DNA of 64,000 nt from Zeugodacus cucurbitae (lineage: Eukaryota; Arthropoda; Insecta; Diptera; Tephritidae). Position 1 is the first letter of the stretch, and each line of letters opens with the position of its first letter. The stretch is taken from NCBI RefSeq assembly GCF_028554725.1, contig NC_071667.1:85536001-85600000 (forward strand), read 5' to 3'. The notes below the pieces were generated by a model. That model was not told where the DNA came from. It ran no database searches and saw nothing but the letters and a program-made list of their open reading frames with translations. The translations under genes were made by a program, and so were the position numbers. Positions 37,186 to 51,800 of the stretch are shown one piece after another.

Positions 37186-40100
37186 GCACCTTTTCAATAG
37201 CATTATTCAAAGTTATTGTCTACGGATACATAATTAGACAAAGGGATGTAATAACGGAATCGAGTAAAAGCAAACAGAAATAATTACAATTTCCATTAAT
37301 TGGCACCGCATTTGGGTGGCTTTATTCAGACGATACAAATCTAAGCAATCTGTGAACATTGCCACCAAGAAAGGTGAAAGAAAGCGAAAACAACGAAAAC
37401 ACTTCATCTCCCTCGAGTCTCGCCAAACTCGAAATGGCGCCTTTTTCGATTCAACATCTCAGTCGCTCGCATAATCACAGTCAAGTACGTGCGTGGGGAT
37501 ATTAATGCGGAATTGACGATTATTATCATTTTTTGTCGTCTCAATTCTCTTTTGCATTTAAATTGGCAATTGATTGCGTTGAAGCGCAGAAAACGATTAC
37601 GGTGATGGCATTATAGCGCTTAGAGGAAATCGCTTCGACGCTTGAACGGCAGCTGTTGGTGTGGGTGGTGAAGCTTGAACCTTTCGAAACGCGCAGCAAA
37701 TGAAATCTTATATTCGCCGAAAATAGCAACAAAACTAAACACACCATATTCAACTAAATGAATGAGCAAAGCAAACTAAGAGATATGCATATGTGTGTGT
37801 TTATGCAAGGAGTAGGGCTTCAGGCACACACAACAAGAGATTGGCAACTGCAGCACCACATATGAACCACATGCATTTCCGAACGTCTTATTCTATGACT
37901 TATGCATATGAAGTTACATAACCGTCAGCACTTAGGACAAGGAGTAGAAGGGTTGCCTTGAAACAAGGGGTTGTGTGCAATTTTCACCTGATATGCTATT
38001 GTTTCGCACTCCTGGGATGCTTGCTGCAAACTTCATTTGTCGAGATATACGTAAATTCATATTTATTCACAGACATTGGTGCATAAGGACACATTTCTAT
38101 GAAGACTACGTAAGAGATATGCAAGTGCACTTCAGTTCGGTTCAGGTGCCAGCTACACTTGAAGCCGACATTAATGACACCAGCATTAGGTGCTGAGGAA
38201 GTAATTATCAATTCTGCAAAGTGTCGCCTTCAAACATAGAAACACAACAATACGAAGCCAACTTGATCCACATTCCACAAAATCATCTTCGGTTGCCGTC
38301 GTACGAGACACCGACGTCGGCACAACTAACTAGCGGCATCTTGGCGCAAATTGCGTTTACTTTAACTGTTCCGCCGAAACATTAATGTGCGAATAACGGC
38401 ATTTCACTGCAATGCCAGCTCCAACCGCTAACTCGAGCTGTCACATAAAGCGCATCGCACTCAAGCGAAGCTGCGCCGAGTTGAGCTGAATTTAGTGAAG
38501 TCAAATCGCATCGAGTTAAGGTAAATGGAATGTCAAGTTGCTGTGCCATTTCGAGATTTCGGGGGGATTCGAATTTATTCACACGCCGGTGTTTCTGTTC
38601 GATTTGCTTGCGCTTGAGTTCTAAATACGTACTGCTATCTTATGCGGCATCTATGCAGATTCCGGTCTTGCTGGGCTAAGTGCTTTTGTTACACTTCGGA
38701 ATTGGGTTAATTTGCAGTTAAAGTAAAATAAATTTACACTCAAGCAGATATTTGGCGAGATGTGTCGTTTCCGATAGGAGCTCAATATTAAGAGTGGACA
38801 CAATTGGATTTCTGCATTGAACAGTTCGATTATAGACACCGAATGATTTCGCAAGCAAAGCACTCAATGAAATTAACAAATGTTAAGCGGAATTGGGATT
38901 CGGAAGATTTCTCTCCAAATGAGTATTACCGTTAACTTTCAGTTTAGGACACATCATTATTATTTTTGTTAAGGTATATCTTCAATGATTGCAAAATAGT
39001 GATGGAAATTCACTTGAATTATTATTGTTAATTGGAAAGTATTCTATATAGAGCCAGATAGCACATTTCTAGAAAGACTTAGATTATATCCTTTACTGCT
39101 TTTACTTAACTGTTTGAGGTAAAATTTAAGGTCTCAAGTAATCACCATAACTTAAACGAGTTCAATAAATAACTCAGATTCCTTTTTATCAAAATTCTGA
39201 ATTGTGCTTATTCTCTCAGCTTCTCAAGCCTTATCACCACTTGTGGCAGTCGTTAATAAATAATGCAAATCTGATAAAAATTACGGTAATTATTCATTCG
39301 TATGTAAACCCGAGTACTTATGTACGTACAGCTGTATTTATATCGCCATCAAAGACAATCTTTAATAAATTCAATTTCCATAAAATCCGCATTTAATATC
39401 CCACCACCACCCATTAACCATTACCCATTACCCAGGCGCAGGCAAGTCCACCCTAATTCCCTGCGTGTTAGCACAATTTTGACAATTGCCTTACACGTGC
39501 GAAATCTAAAAAAACACGAAGCCGTAGATCGTCGTCGTCGTCGCGGTGAGTGAATGTGATTTTAAGAAAGTGTTCGCATCTCCGCCCGTCCTGGCTGTGG
39601 GTGGGCGGCACATGCACGGCACAAGGACACGCCGTGAATGTCATGTGAGCTCGAATGAACGCCCTGCGGTTTAATTTATTACCCACAGTAAAAGTGCACA
39701 AAACTGCCGCTTTTCATCTCAGCCGTACTTGCGGTTAAATGGAAACAGATATACTTGCAAGAGCTCAAATGGAAATTGATGTGCGAAAACATGTGGGTGT
39801 TTATGCTCCTAGTTATACGAGTACACTAGGTATATATATACATATATATTTATGTTAGCTGCCAAAAATCTGGAACACAGCGCCCGCCGAGTGCTCGTGT
39901 CTCGTCCAGCTGTGGAGCTGCAGAAATATGGACGGGGCGTGAAACACCTACTCCAGGTGTACAGCTGCTTTTCGTCGGAATAAGCCCACTTGCCAGCAGC
40001 AGACAGCAGCAGACAGCAACAGAAATGGCAGTGCCAGCGAAAAAATTAACATAATTTGCGATGTCTATGTTTGCCTGAGCGCACACGCTGACCCAGCCGG

Positions 40101-41459
40101 AAATCCGGGGACCTGTTATAAAAACATTATCAATCGCATGGTTGCGATTGTTAGATATGGTTCGCGAATATGTTATAGAAGACAACTCTTCTCCGTCTAA
40201 CTTGGAGTTATTCAATAGCTTTCCGATTTTTAGAATTTCAAACGAAAATATATATTATGTAAATAAAAACTCGAACCATTTTAGAACGAACTTCACTACA
40301 GGGAACTTGTGAACTTTGGCGAAACATAAAATTCATTCTGTGAACAGCGTTTTGCCCACCGAAATATCGCTGAAATGGTGCGGGCCTAAAACAAGCAAAA
40401 GAAAAATGACGAATTTACAGAAAATCAATGGCTAAATATATTATCTTTACACGCACACACATCCAGGTCCTTGTTTCATGAGTGTACTCATCCGTTTAGT
40501 ATAACGTAAGTACGTATAATAATTCTTATACTTTACGGTGGCAAAAAAAATCGTTTCAGTGTGATGACAAAATATACGAGGTGATAGATGAGATGAATGC
40601 GAAAAATTTTACACAAAATATTTATGTGTGAAAAACAACAACAAAAGTAAACAAATCAAAAGAAGCGACAAAGCAAAAAATCGTTTTTGCCTTGAATTTA
40701 TGTGCCATTTGGCTGACGGTACTTTAAATGTGTTCTAAATAGAGAGAGCATTAATGATTGCAAGCTTTTGACTTTTGATATACATATACTTATAATCCAA
40801 TCCGTTGGGGAATCGCAATTAAAAAAAAAAATTAAAATGAGTGTAGACGTTCGAAGAAATAGGAACAATGAATAAAGCATATTTCTTATTAGACATGAGT
40901 GATTTTGGGAGCCAGAAAATGGAGTTCTTGTACATATCTTAATCACAAATATTACATATTACATTCATATGTTTATAGAATTAAAGCCTTCAGAACACTC
41001 TCATTTCAGCTGCAGTTTATTATGAAGTATTTCCTCTTTTCTCCGACAGTAGAGCGGCACTGAATATGTGCTCAAAGTTAGTTAAGGCTCATTATCGATA
41101 GTGTTAAGTTACATATTTCACTATCAGACTTCTTTGGGAACCACAGCGAAATCGCTTGGAACTGCAGAACTCTACTACAGAACTTGCAAGAATGGTCAAC
41201 CGTGTTCCTACTACACCTGGCTGGGAACAATCTGGGACTCCGTTGTCCTCTTCATTTTTAGCGCTGGATCAATGGACCTCTTGCGAGTTAGATAAACACT
41301 AATTAACAACAAGAACCTGTTGACTGCGATATAATGTTGGCTCAGATTGGAACGCAAGAGGTCGTCTGAACTACTTGCTCTTAAAGAGGTTCACCATCCA
41401 CCAATATTGGGATTACTCAAATTGGACGCTGAGGAATAGATACATACATGGGGTGAGGT

Positions 41460-41640
41460 AAGTAATCTCGTCGGAGCCGTAAGGAGGAATGCGAAGTCGA
41501 AATATCACGTAATTTTCTCTTACGCTATCCAGAGTTCTCAAGACTGATGTGGAAATATCCTATACTTTTAGAGTGCCAAACATTAGTCGCCTCATAAAGG
41601 ACATTTGTCGCGAGGGTCAGCATTTGAACCTAACCTATCA
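41460..41640 (+). mobile_element. Non-LTR retrotransposon 3' end, same family as 34762-35180
   Basis: From 41490 the plus strand reads CEVEISRNFLLRYPEFSRL, aligning with GEIETSKHFLLHCPAFARL of the minus-strand copy at 34935-35144; a stop codon follows at about 41595. The 3' end GTCGCGAGGGTCAGCATTTG then AACCTAACC matches GTCGCAAGAGTCAGCTTCTG then AACCTAACC of the other copy. Upstream similarity could not be traced with confidence. Confidence 0.75.
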
Positions 41641-44600
41641 TAATATATTCGGAAAGAATCTCTTCCACTGAACATCTAAATGTACAATTTCATTAGTAAT
41701 CAAATAATTTCATCATATTTCGAAGTTCAGCGTTCAGATGTTCCTATGTTTATAAATATTAAACAGCGAAGCTCTGCAAAGCTTTGGCGTTCTCTTGCAT
41801 GAAAATAAGCCTGCATTATATTTCTTGTAATTACACAGTCTTCTTGTATGAAATCATTTCAAAAAATTGTTTCCAAATTAATCACTCAATTCTTTCTGCT
41901 TGGCCGCCAGATGAGAAGAGTAAACAATATCTACAAACCGCACACTGATTCCATGCATTTTTCCAATTTCTTTTAAATTCCTCATTATACACCACCCAAA
42001 TGTTTTATAAAAGAAACACATACAGAGACAATGAAATGCAATTTTACACTTTGGCACCTTTTGACAAAGCAAATGTCAACGATAGCTGATCCGTGAACGG
42101 AAAGTGAGAAAAGTAGCAAATGTACAGAAATTTTAACAAAAGAGATTATTTCGCATGACTCTGACCCGGCCACCGACCGACCGACCGCACCGAAGCCGCA
42201 AACATGCAACGCCAAATAGCGACAGACACAAAAGAGAATTTAAAATAAAAATAAAAAACGAAATTAAAGGATCAAGCGAGCTAAAGGAGTAATAGTTGAT
42301 AGGGCGAATGGCCAGTGTAATACAGGCGAATATTATATAATGTAGTTGCCTTTGCATGCCAACACATGGACAAGAGATTATGCCTGTGTGTGTGTGTTGT
42401 GTGTTGTGAAAGCACTAAAACATGGAACAAATAAGGGTCAAAATGGCGAACAACCGCAGCAGCAATCAGTAAGTGGAGGTTGTTGAAATGTAGAAAGTGC
42501 ACGAGGTTACCGCAAAGTGCTTGTTGTTGCTGACTTGGAAGCAGCACAGCAACACACTCATGGCGGTTGCTGGCCACCACTGACCGTTGCTTGGCAGACA
42601 ATTGCCGGCATGACACATACCTATAACTGCAAATGTAATTGTGCAAAGTGCATGAAATGAGCAACAGCTGCAGTTTGAGGAGCAGAACAGGTATGGATAT
42701 GGATCTCGATGCTGTAGGTGTCCTTGCGTCCCAAATGACTGGCCAGCGAATGAAGAAAAATATATAAATGTGGCTGAACGAAAAATAAGGCAAGAAGAAG
42801 TATAAGGGCACTGTGGATAGGTGGCAAGCTCTCTTCTGCGAATATGAACACAATTTTGCTAACAAACCAAACACATATGTATGTCGAATTATCGGAGAGG
42901 TCAAACACGTGTCTGCGGTGTGTCGTTTTCGGCATTTGTAATGCTCGGACGGCTGCAAGTAGCCGCCTTTGACACTTTAATTACCGTTGCGTTTAAAGTA
43001 GATACTCGCAGGGCTCCTTCTATTGTTTAACATTTTTTATTAAAATGTATATTATGTTTAACAACCTTGTATTCACATGGAATGCGAAGCTGGTATTTGA
43101 GGATTTGATGCTAATTCACCATAAGAATACCTCCAACTGAGAACAAATATGCCCGCAATGTTTCAATGTTTAATTCGCGTTATCTGCACTTTACTGTTCA
43201 CTTCTATGATTCGCGTCAACTGTGGTAATGCCGCGGGCTTCAATCGTAATAATTTACTTAAATTTCAAATTATTTTATTTCATGTGGGGTGTGAGCTATG
43301 CGTGCATAGAACTTGCAAAAATAATGCGCTGATAATGTTGCACAAACTAACTGACAGCGAGCAGAGACAAGTTGTCAACTTTTTGTCGAACGATTCACAG
43401 AGCGCGCTCAAATTCTTCATGAAACTTTGCATAGCTTCCGGCGTTTCGCAGTTATCAATTGATAACTTCAATTTGTCGTTTCGATGTTCATTTGTTCGTT
43501 TATTCGTTTCGATGGCAGCGATCGGAAATTGACAATGCCAATAGCAGACGGCAAAGTGACAGCGAAGGCAGTGCATTCGGCAATGGATATTTAAAAGTTT
43601 GCCGTGAACTCAGGAAATGCCATGAAGTAATTTGAAGAATATTCTACTGAGCCAGCGGAAATTCGTCTGGACAACGAAATGTAGCAAAATAAAATTTTAT
43701 GCTTGTCACTTGTGTTAATTATAAAGCGCAAGAAAATCAATATCAAAAAATGAATGGAAATTAATACTCAATATAGGGCTTGATATAAACTGACCTTTTC
43801 TGGAGATACTGATTTTATTTTTTTGAAGAATTTCATTAAAATATCCCCGAATAGTTGATAAAAATTAGATATACTCTCAAAGTAGTTGTTTATCGAACCC
43901 TCACGTTATTATAACTAACCCTAATAGCTGCTTTTCATCTAGTAAAATATGCATATTATCAGATTAATATTACCAACTAAACATGACGTTTAACGTCAAT
44001 CACAGTAGAAGGAAAAACAGTTATATATGAGAATAAAACATAACTGTAGTTATTAATAGTGATCCCATATCAGTAGCATAAAGCAAGTAGCAGGTGGGTA
44101 ACGCGCGCCAAAGCCAATTGTTTCGTTCGTCTGAATCACGACTGCCGACATTTCTGTGGCAGCGTATATGTCAGTGCGCTGCCAATATGAACAAATCAAC
44201 GTTGCATGCCGGTAATTTCCGGTTACTTTATGCGTCAAAGCAAATTTATTAGCTCCACTTGACAGCTGATAGAGATATCAAATACGAAAATATCGAATGC
44301 GAAGGAGCGGAGTGGTGTGGATGTAGCGGGCGCTGTGGCGTCACTACTTATAAGCCGGAAGTTAAAGTTTGCATTGTGTGCCGGTGAAAAGTGGCAGCTT
44401 GACTACGATGTGTTCAAGTATTCACAGGGATGTGTGTATGAGCTGGCAAATGTATGCTACCTTATACTTTTATATGTGTTGAAAGCGTATTTTTAGTTGC
44501 TCATACGCCGTGTAGTACCATTGTGCTTATACGTAATGCTACTCAGAAAATGCCAAATGCTATTGCGGTATTTCTTTATTTCAAATATGTAATAACACCT

Positions 44601-46436
44601 GCATTAGTTATACTGGTTCGAATATGATTTACTACTATTAGACGTTTTCTTTAATCCCTTACTACGTAATATGGAATGCCTTGAAGCTGTCCATATCTTA
44701 AACCTTTTCAACTAGATATTATTATAAAGAGATTATATAGAGAATATGTACTGCCATTGACAATAAATTTCAGATAGTGAATATAAAAGCAGATTTTAAT
44801 CAGAGAAATACAACACGATCGCTTCTGGTTTACTTTTACTTTCAGTTGCTAGCTCATACTTCCACTTATCAACTTCTTGAATTAAAATCTTTCCTCATAA
44901 CAACACATTTCTTGCATTTCTGAAGAATTCATGAGTACGTGACAGCTTTAGTGAGTTAGAAATGCCGCAGACGTTTAATGTTGGAAAAGTCTCGCCGCAC
45001 TTTAACAATAATATCAAGTAATTCAATTCAATAGAAATTCAATTTGCATATCTTACAAAGTTATGACTGCCAAAAAACGAGTTATCTGAAGGTAAGACGA
45101 AACTGGCTGCTATAAAAATGCCTTCGTGAAATCACATTTTGCTAAATTTCATTTCAACACGCAATCCATGTTGGCTTTTGCATTCTACAAACACTCTCTG
45201 CTGCTTATTTTTCATTGTTTTCTCTTGTTTTCGTTTGTTTCACATTTTCCATTTCACTTTCGCGCCAACTCAGGTTTCGTTTTGCATATTGTTTCGTTAA
45301 AGCTGCCAATATTTCATTGAAGAAAGCTTAAAGGGAACTGCTTTCAAGACAGAAGAAAAACAAGGTACTCAGCACTCAAAAATAAACACTAAATCTAGTT
45401 ATAGAAAAAGAAAAAAAGCCAGGAAACTTTCTGGAAACAGCTTCGACAGCAATAAAGCATAATAACAACCGGCATAACGACGAAACGTTTACAAAAGCAG
45501 CATCAGTGTCAACGAGAGCGATTGAGTCCCCACAATACGAGTACTTCTCTCCATTCTTTCGGTTATTTTCAAATGCATTCTTTCATTTCTTTTTGCTTTG
45601 TCAAAATGTTGAATGTGGCGCTTCTTTTTTATCACCATTTCCATAAATTCCATGAATGTATTTGCTGGTTCCTTGGTTCCATTCAAGCAATTCACTCAAA
45701 ATGATTGAATGTTTGGTTGATTGAATGCGATGGTGAAGGTGTGTGTAAGTGGTTTTGTCATGTCTAATGTCTAAATTTATTACGCTTGTGTAAATTTTGG
45801 GCAAAGGTACTAGGGTTTCCTGGAAGAATAACACAAATAATTCTGTCTTTAACCACAAAGAATGAACGGTGAGTTATTTTTAGAAAATTACAAAAAATAT
45901 CTCTATAACTGTTTCGAATACTTTGTGTTACTTTTAGAAAAAAAAAATCATATTTCACAAAGTAGTTCCACACAGAACCATATTTAGGTTACCAATGTCT
46001 CGTTATTATACCTCAAACTATCACTCTTCAATTTCAAAATATGAATGATGAATATTATAACATCCAACAAAAGAGAAAACTATACTTTGTGGCAACCTCA
46101 TTAATTAGTTAATTAAACTTTAATGTTCATCATCAAAATAGCCTTCAGTTGTATCTATATTAACTTATATATCGCTTCAATACTGATTTTCTCACAGCGA
46201 GCACGTTGTCTCCATGAATATTTGAAACATTTAATTCTCGCTAAGCCTGCGATTCATCAAGGCTACAATTATATAAAATTAAAAAATCCAAACGGAAATT
46301 GCAACGGTAATTATTGTTTCTCAATATTACTCATAAGCTCAATGGTTCTTGCTCATTAATGAAAGTAACGTTGGCCAAACGGTATATATGTATTTAAAAC
46401 GGGAGCGGTTGCAAAGTAGAGTTTGGCCATATGGCG

Positions 46437-46560
46437 GGTTAGGTTAGGTTAGGTTTGTAGGCAGATCTCTGCAAAAACAGAAGATCTCACTTAGACAACC
46501 TGGCGCTGTCCACTGTGGTACCAATAAAACTCCCTGTGGTTCAAAGACCTTTAAGATTCA
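46437..46560 (-). mobile_element. Probable retrotransposon 3' end with AACCT tail (second family)
   Basis: A GGTTA tandem run (46437-46455) is followed on the plus strand by sequence with a CACTTAGACAACCTGG segment, resembling the CACTTGGACAGCG seen at a similar distance from the tail of the copy at 34762. The bases next to the tail differ from the other two copies, so this may be a related family. The left boundary is the tail; the right boundary is a guess. No coding remnant was recognised. Confidence 0.45.
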
Positions 46561-47392
46561 GAAAAACGCTTGGAATCATATGGCGGGTAGTGGGTTCAGA
46601 TTCTGTTCATAGAAATGTCGAATTGAGACCAAAATGGTTCCCAATAGAGATCGATTTTATGCGGATAATGTTAATTAAAAAACCTTCCAATTGTTTAGAG
46701 GTCATTAATATTTCCTGATGTCTCCATTATTGTATAACTGAAAGATGACAATTTCGGCCAAATGTCTGACGATGTACATTACCGCTGTTGATATTTAAAG
46801 CATAAATTTGTATGTATATCTGTGGTCCATTAATTAATACGGACAATATTTTTACTCACTACTGCATGCAAATAGCTCGTTATTGATTCAGCGCGAATAT
46901 TATCATTTATTTGTGTACTTATGTCTTAATACATTTGAAATCGTGAAAATTGTTGATATTTTTTTTTATTATAGCATCTTTGGATGCAAGCACTATCAAC
47001 ATTGCGGGTAGGAGTGAATGAAAACAAAACAGCAATTTGCAACATTAATGCAGAACCTTTAAACAATAACAAAGAGGAGCAACGTGTCATTATGTAGAAA
47101 GCCTCAAAAATTGTCTTATATATAGAATACATAGATCATTCATATATGGGTATACATGTCCCCTCATGATTTTAAACTCACTTGTAAACAGTTGCCTATA
47201 TGCTCCTTGAATTTGGATTTACTACTTACATAGTATATTTGTTTGATAATAAGGCGAAATATGGCAAACTCGACTCACTGGCTAACAATCTGTACAGGTG
47301 ACTCCTAGCGTAATAATAATCTCATTTATGAGTTTTAAATTCGAGCTTTAATATCATATCGCTCATTTACTTGAATAGTGTCATAACTAAAA

Positions 47393-48828
47393 ACAAGTAA
47401 GGAAGGGCTAAGTTCTAAGGTGTAACCGAACATTTTATACTCTCGCAATTTATTGATGTAATTTTATAAAGACAACACAATTCGACCCATATATTCGGCA
47501 TAAAGTTCAATAGAATAACGAAAATCATCATAAATAGTATATGGGGACTGAGGTAATTCCTAAACCGATTTCACTCGTTTTCACCACCAAGATACAACGT
47601 ATCGAAGACTATACGCTCACTTAATTTAATATTACTTATAATTAGGTATATGGGATCTGGGGGAAGTTATGACCCAATTTTTACCATTTCAGGTACAGAG
47701 AGAAACTGTTATAAGAAAAAAATTCAGAGGGAATGAATTACATTAAAATATCTGAGGGATTTACCTATATTTTCGGTGAAAAATTAACCTTAGGCACTGA
47801 GTTCTTCATGTTTGATATCAGGGGCCTTGAAAAGTCATGGTTCGATTTTGACAATTTTTCCACAAGTGATGTCACAGCTCAAATACAGTATTTGTGTAAA
47901 GTTTTATTCCGCTAGCTTCATTGGTTCCTTATGAATACATTATAAAGTGAACGAATCAGATGGAAATCAAAATTGGGTTATATGGGAAGTAGACGTAGTT
48001 GTGAACCGATTTCGCCCATATTCCACCCGTGTCATCAGGGTGTCAAGAAAGTGTTATGTACCGAATTTCATTGAAATCGGTCGAATAGTTCTTGAGATAT
48101 GGTTTTTGACCCATAAGTGGGCGACGCCACGCCCATTTTCCATTTTGTAAAAAAATCTTAGTGCAGCTTTCTTCTGCCTTTTCTTATGTAAAATTTGACG
48201 TTTTTCGTTAGGGAGTTAACCCACTTTTAGTAATTTTCAACCTAACCTTTGTATGGGAGGTGGGCGTGGTTATTATCCGATTTCTTTCATTTTTGGACTG
48301 TATAAGGAAATGGCTAAAAGAAACGACTGCAGAAAGTTTGGCTTATATAGCTTTATTGGTTTGCGAGTTATATACAAAAAACCTATTTGGGGGCGGGGGC
48401 ACGCCCACTTTTCCAAAAAAATTACATCCAAATGTGCCCCTCCCTAATGGGATCCTATGTTCCAAATTTCATTTTCATAACTTTATTTATGGCTTAGTTA
48501 TGACACTGTATAGGTTTTCGGTTTCCTCCATTTTGTGGGCGTGGCAGTGGACCGATTTTGCCCATTTTCGAAAGCAACCTCCTCAGGGTGCCAAGGAACA
48601 TGTGTTCCAAGTTTCATTAAGATATCTTAATTTTTACTCAAGTTATCGCTTGCACGGACAGACGGACAGACGGACGGACAGACATCCGGATTTCAAATCT
48701 ACTCGTCATCCTGATCATTTATGTATATATAACCCCATATCTAACTCTTATATTTCTTGGTGACACAAACAACCGTTATGTGAACAAAACTATGATACTC
48801 TGTGCAACAGGTTGCGAGGGTATAAAAA
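47393..48828 (+). mobile_element. Near-complete 1.4-kb dispersed repeat of a widespread fly family
   Basis: It begins ACAAGTAAGGAAGGGCTAAG and ends GTTGCGAGGGTATAAAAA. Inside, several GTGGGCGTGG and CCACGCCCA motifs recur (about 48120, 48262, 48535), and a GACGGACAGACGGACGGACA run lies at about 48661-48680. Repeats with these start, end and inner motifs are, as I recall, abundant in tephritid and other brachyceran genomes. A 167-codon frame (48260-48763) lies within it but resembles no transposase and is probably accidental. Class is not assigned; no clear inverted or long terminal repeats are seen. Confidence 0.8.
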
Positions 48829-51800
48829 CACGATTTTTGAGTTGAGTATACAGAAATGTGCGCAATTTCATTGTCCATATTGTATACAATTTTCATTCTG
48901 ATGCGGAGAAAAATAAACCGTGAAATAAGAATGTGCCGTTATTAAACTTGTTATGTTGTAATATTTTTTAACCACAACAACAACACATTTGAGTTGTGCC
49001 AGAATTAGGCATGGTTTTTTTTTCAGAAAGAAAGACATATTTTGTATTACAACCATATTGGTGAAAAATTATTTAAATTTTTCATATTGCTTTTTTCTGC
49101 AAAAACGACATAATTCAAAGTGGGTCACATTTATGCTACTCGTATTTAGAAGCTACGTTAGTTAGATTTTTTTATCAAAAAATTCAGCCAATCTCAGACA
49201 AAGAATGTTTATCGCACGTCTTTGTTCCAGAGTTGCATTTGATTTTCAAGTCGATTAAAATTCAATTAAATTCAAATGTAGATTTTATTTTGTATGGTAA
49301 ATCGATCTTAATAACCGTTTTAATCGAGCAGAGGCCGGTTAATTGATCAATTAGCTCCTGTTTAAAAAAGCTCCTTTAAAAAAATGCCACTTAAATGTTT
49401 ATCATTTTTCCTTCCTCCGAAAGTTCTAAATTGTTATAATAGTCCCAAGGGATTAATCACAGTCATTGTGCATCATATCAGCATATCTCTGCCAGGTATT
49501 CGTTTATGAGCTTTGAATATATTAAAGCTTATTTATTACACTCACATGAATTTCTAACTTATGGAAATTATCTTTTAATTATTTATTGTTTTATTATTAA
49601 CGTAAATACGTGTATATTGAATTCATGCTGACTCTATTCCTATTTTCGTTTTATTGAGTTTGATCTCTATGGTAATTGATTTACGTTCAATATTAAAGCA
49701 ACTGTAGGAAATATATGAAATCGCAATAATGCTTAGATCGGACTGTCAGAATACGCAAAAGTATGTTAGTAAATATTCGTTTTATCTGATATCAAAGGTA
49801 CATGTATTCTATCGCAATTTTTCCATATCTAAATATTAGTTTAATTTCATTAAAATTGCTTTTTAAAATAAAATAAAGAATTTATTGTTGTTTTCCTCAT
49901 TTAATGGCATCGGAATCCACATAATACAATATTGCATTTCCGCATTAACTCTTCCAAAGATATACACACATGTAAATAATTTAATTCAACTATCTCCTTT
50001 GCCTTATGCAATAATAAGTTTTGTACGTGAGCAATTATATAATCAGCTTTAAATTTTCCGACGCAATTTACAATTAACTTGTGCTAAAATTAAACTCATG
50101 CCCCTGTCACTGAATACATTGAGCTGGCAAGCAATACTCCTTCGTAAATATAAAATTATAAATAAACGCTTTTATGCCATACGCCGCCACACACACTATC
50201 CTCCTTCGTGTGCTATGACACCCGTGCAACCACCCACACATATGCATGAGTTATTTGAGTAACGGTAGATGTAGATGTGTTGTAATTATATTTGAGTTGG
50301 TTAAGTGCCGTTGGGATTAATACTTAATTTGCTGTTTACCTAACGCTTAATTACAATTTTGTTTCGGTTTGTTTTCGCATTTTGTTGTTGCTGTGTTGGC
50401 CCATTATGCTTTTAAATGCTTTTGTTGTTTTCTATTTCTGTCACCTAAATTCTCGTCGGTTCAATATGTGCAAATCAGCTTTCGGCTTCTTCTGTGAAAT
50501 ATTTCACAGTCTAGACTGTTTGACAGGTAAAATCAACCGAGTTAACGGAAAATGCAAGGTCAGTGGATGGATGACACGAACGGAGAACGAATTTGAATTC
50601 AGAGAACAACTAAACACTGATTGACTTAATTGATAGGCTTCTTAGCTTGTTTCTCATGTACCATAATGCTCACATTGATTGTAATGTTTATGAGGAGGTA
50701 CCGTACTTGTCCACAGTTCCTAAATAGTTCGTTTCTTTTTAAGATCCTAACAGGAGTGTTAAACCTTTGCAGAGATTACCGATTTAATGAGGAAGTGTTT
50801 CTAAAATTGTGGGGTATCCTTGGCATTTCATCACTCTGTAGTCGTATTGTATTGGATATTAAATAATCTAAGTCTCAACGCCGTTAACTATCATATATAG
50901 GGAATCTTCTGAAGTCACAATTGACAAGCAGTGAGGACAAATACTCAGGAATCAAACGAGAATAATTACAAAATTTAATTGTAAAAATTTCCATGCTCAT
51001 TTACACTCTTTTTCCTCATTTATGTGAGTGAATTCCTTTACGTCGCAGCACCGCACGAAAGCGCGAGTTTGTCATTTGATTTTATGTAAATTTAATAGCA
51101 CTTTCTCTCGCGGGCGTGCACACAAATTCAAATTTAAGGTAAACAAAGTACGAAAAGGGGTTAACGGTCTCTCGAGGGCAGCCTGTAAGCCAGCCTCCGC
51201 AGCCAGCAAGTGACGCGGCGGACACAGGCTCAGCTGATAGCCGTGAAAGCACTTGCGTTCGAGGTAGCTGTTGGGGCGGTAGCAGCGTTGGGTTCGGGGC
51301 CAGATGCCGTCAATATTGTAACCATATATGTAGCTCATGCCTTGTTTGTATGGTTTGCGTCGTCTGCGTGCTCAAGTGCGGTATATTTTTACGCTTACGT
51401 AGCTGACAACGTAACGTCTGCGATTTGTTGTAAACACAGTTACAGATGCGTACATACCTACTTGTAATGTATACTCAAACACTTCGTCACATGCAGCTCA
51501 TAATTTGTTGGTACTTTGTACAACAACAGCGCGAGCGTTAATGTCTAACGGTCACACACATTCACAGCGAACAACAACAACCAGGAGAGTTTTCACAATA
51601 TCTCCAAGGGCCAACGGCGTAAATTCAGCGGTTAATGAATGGGCAAAGTGGTTGCCGGGCATGTATCAGACTTAATGACTTGGGTGTGTTCATGTGTTCC
51701 AAACACACACACAAAGCTCTCCAACATTGTTATGAATTAATATTTTGTGAGAAATTCTGTCTCGAAACTAATATTTATGTGCATACATTTGAATATATAG

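Noticed and set aside
39950..40115. Minus-strand ATG at 40052 followed by a strong hydrophobic leader (MLIFSLALPFLLLSAAVCCW) after a possible ACAG acceptor, as a candidate signal-peptide exon for the Side gene.
   Set aside because: No GT donor occurs at codon phase 1 in this frame before its stop, and exon 1 needs a phase-1 partner. The usable GT sites are in phase 0 or 2.
42281..42958. Longest open frame in the window (225 codons, minus).
   Set aside because: Its composition is dominated by simple-sequence residues and there is no family motif. An overlapping frame of similar character exists in another register, so it looks accidental.
48260..48763. A 167-codon plus-strand frame.
   Set aside because: It lies inside the dispersed repeat at 47393-48828 and matches no transposase or reverse transcriptase motif known to me.
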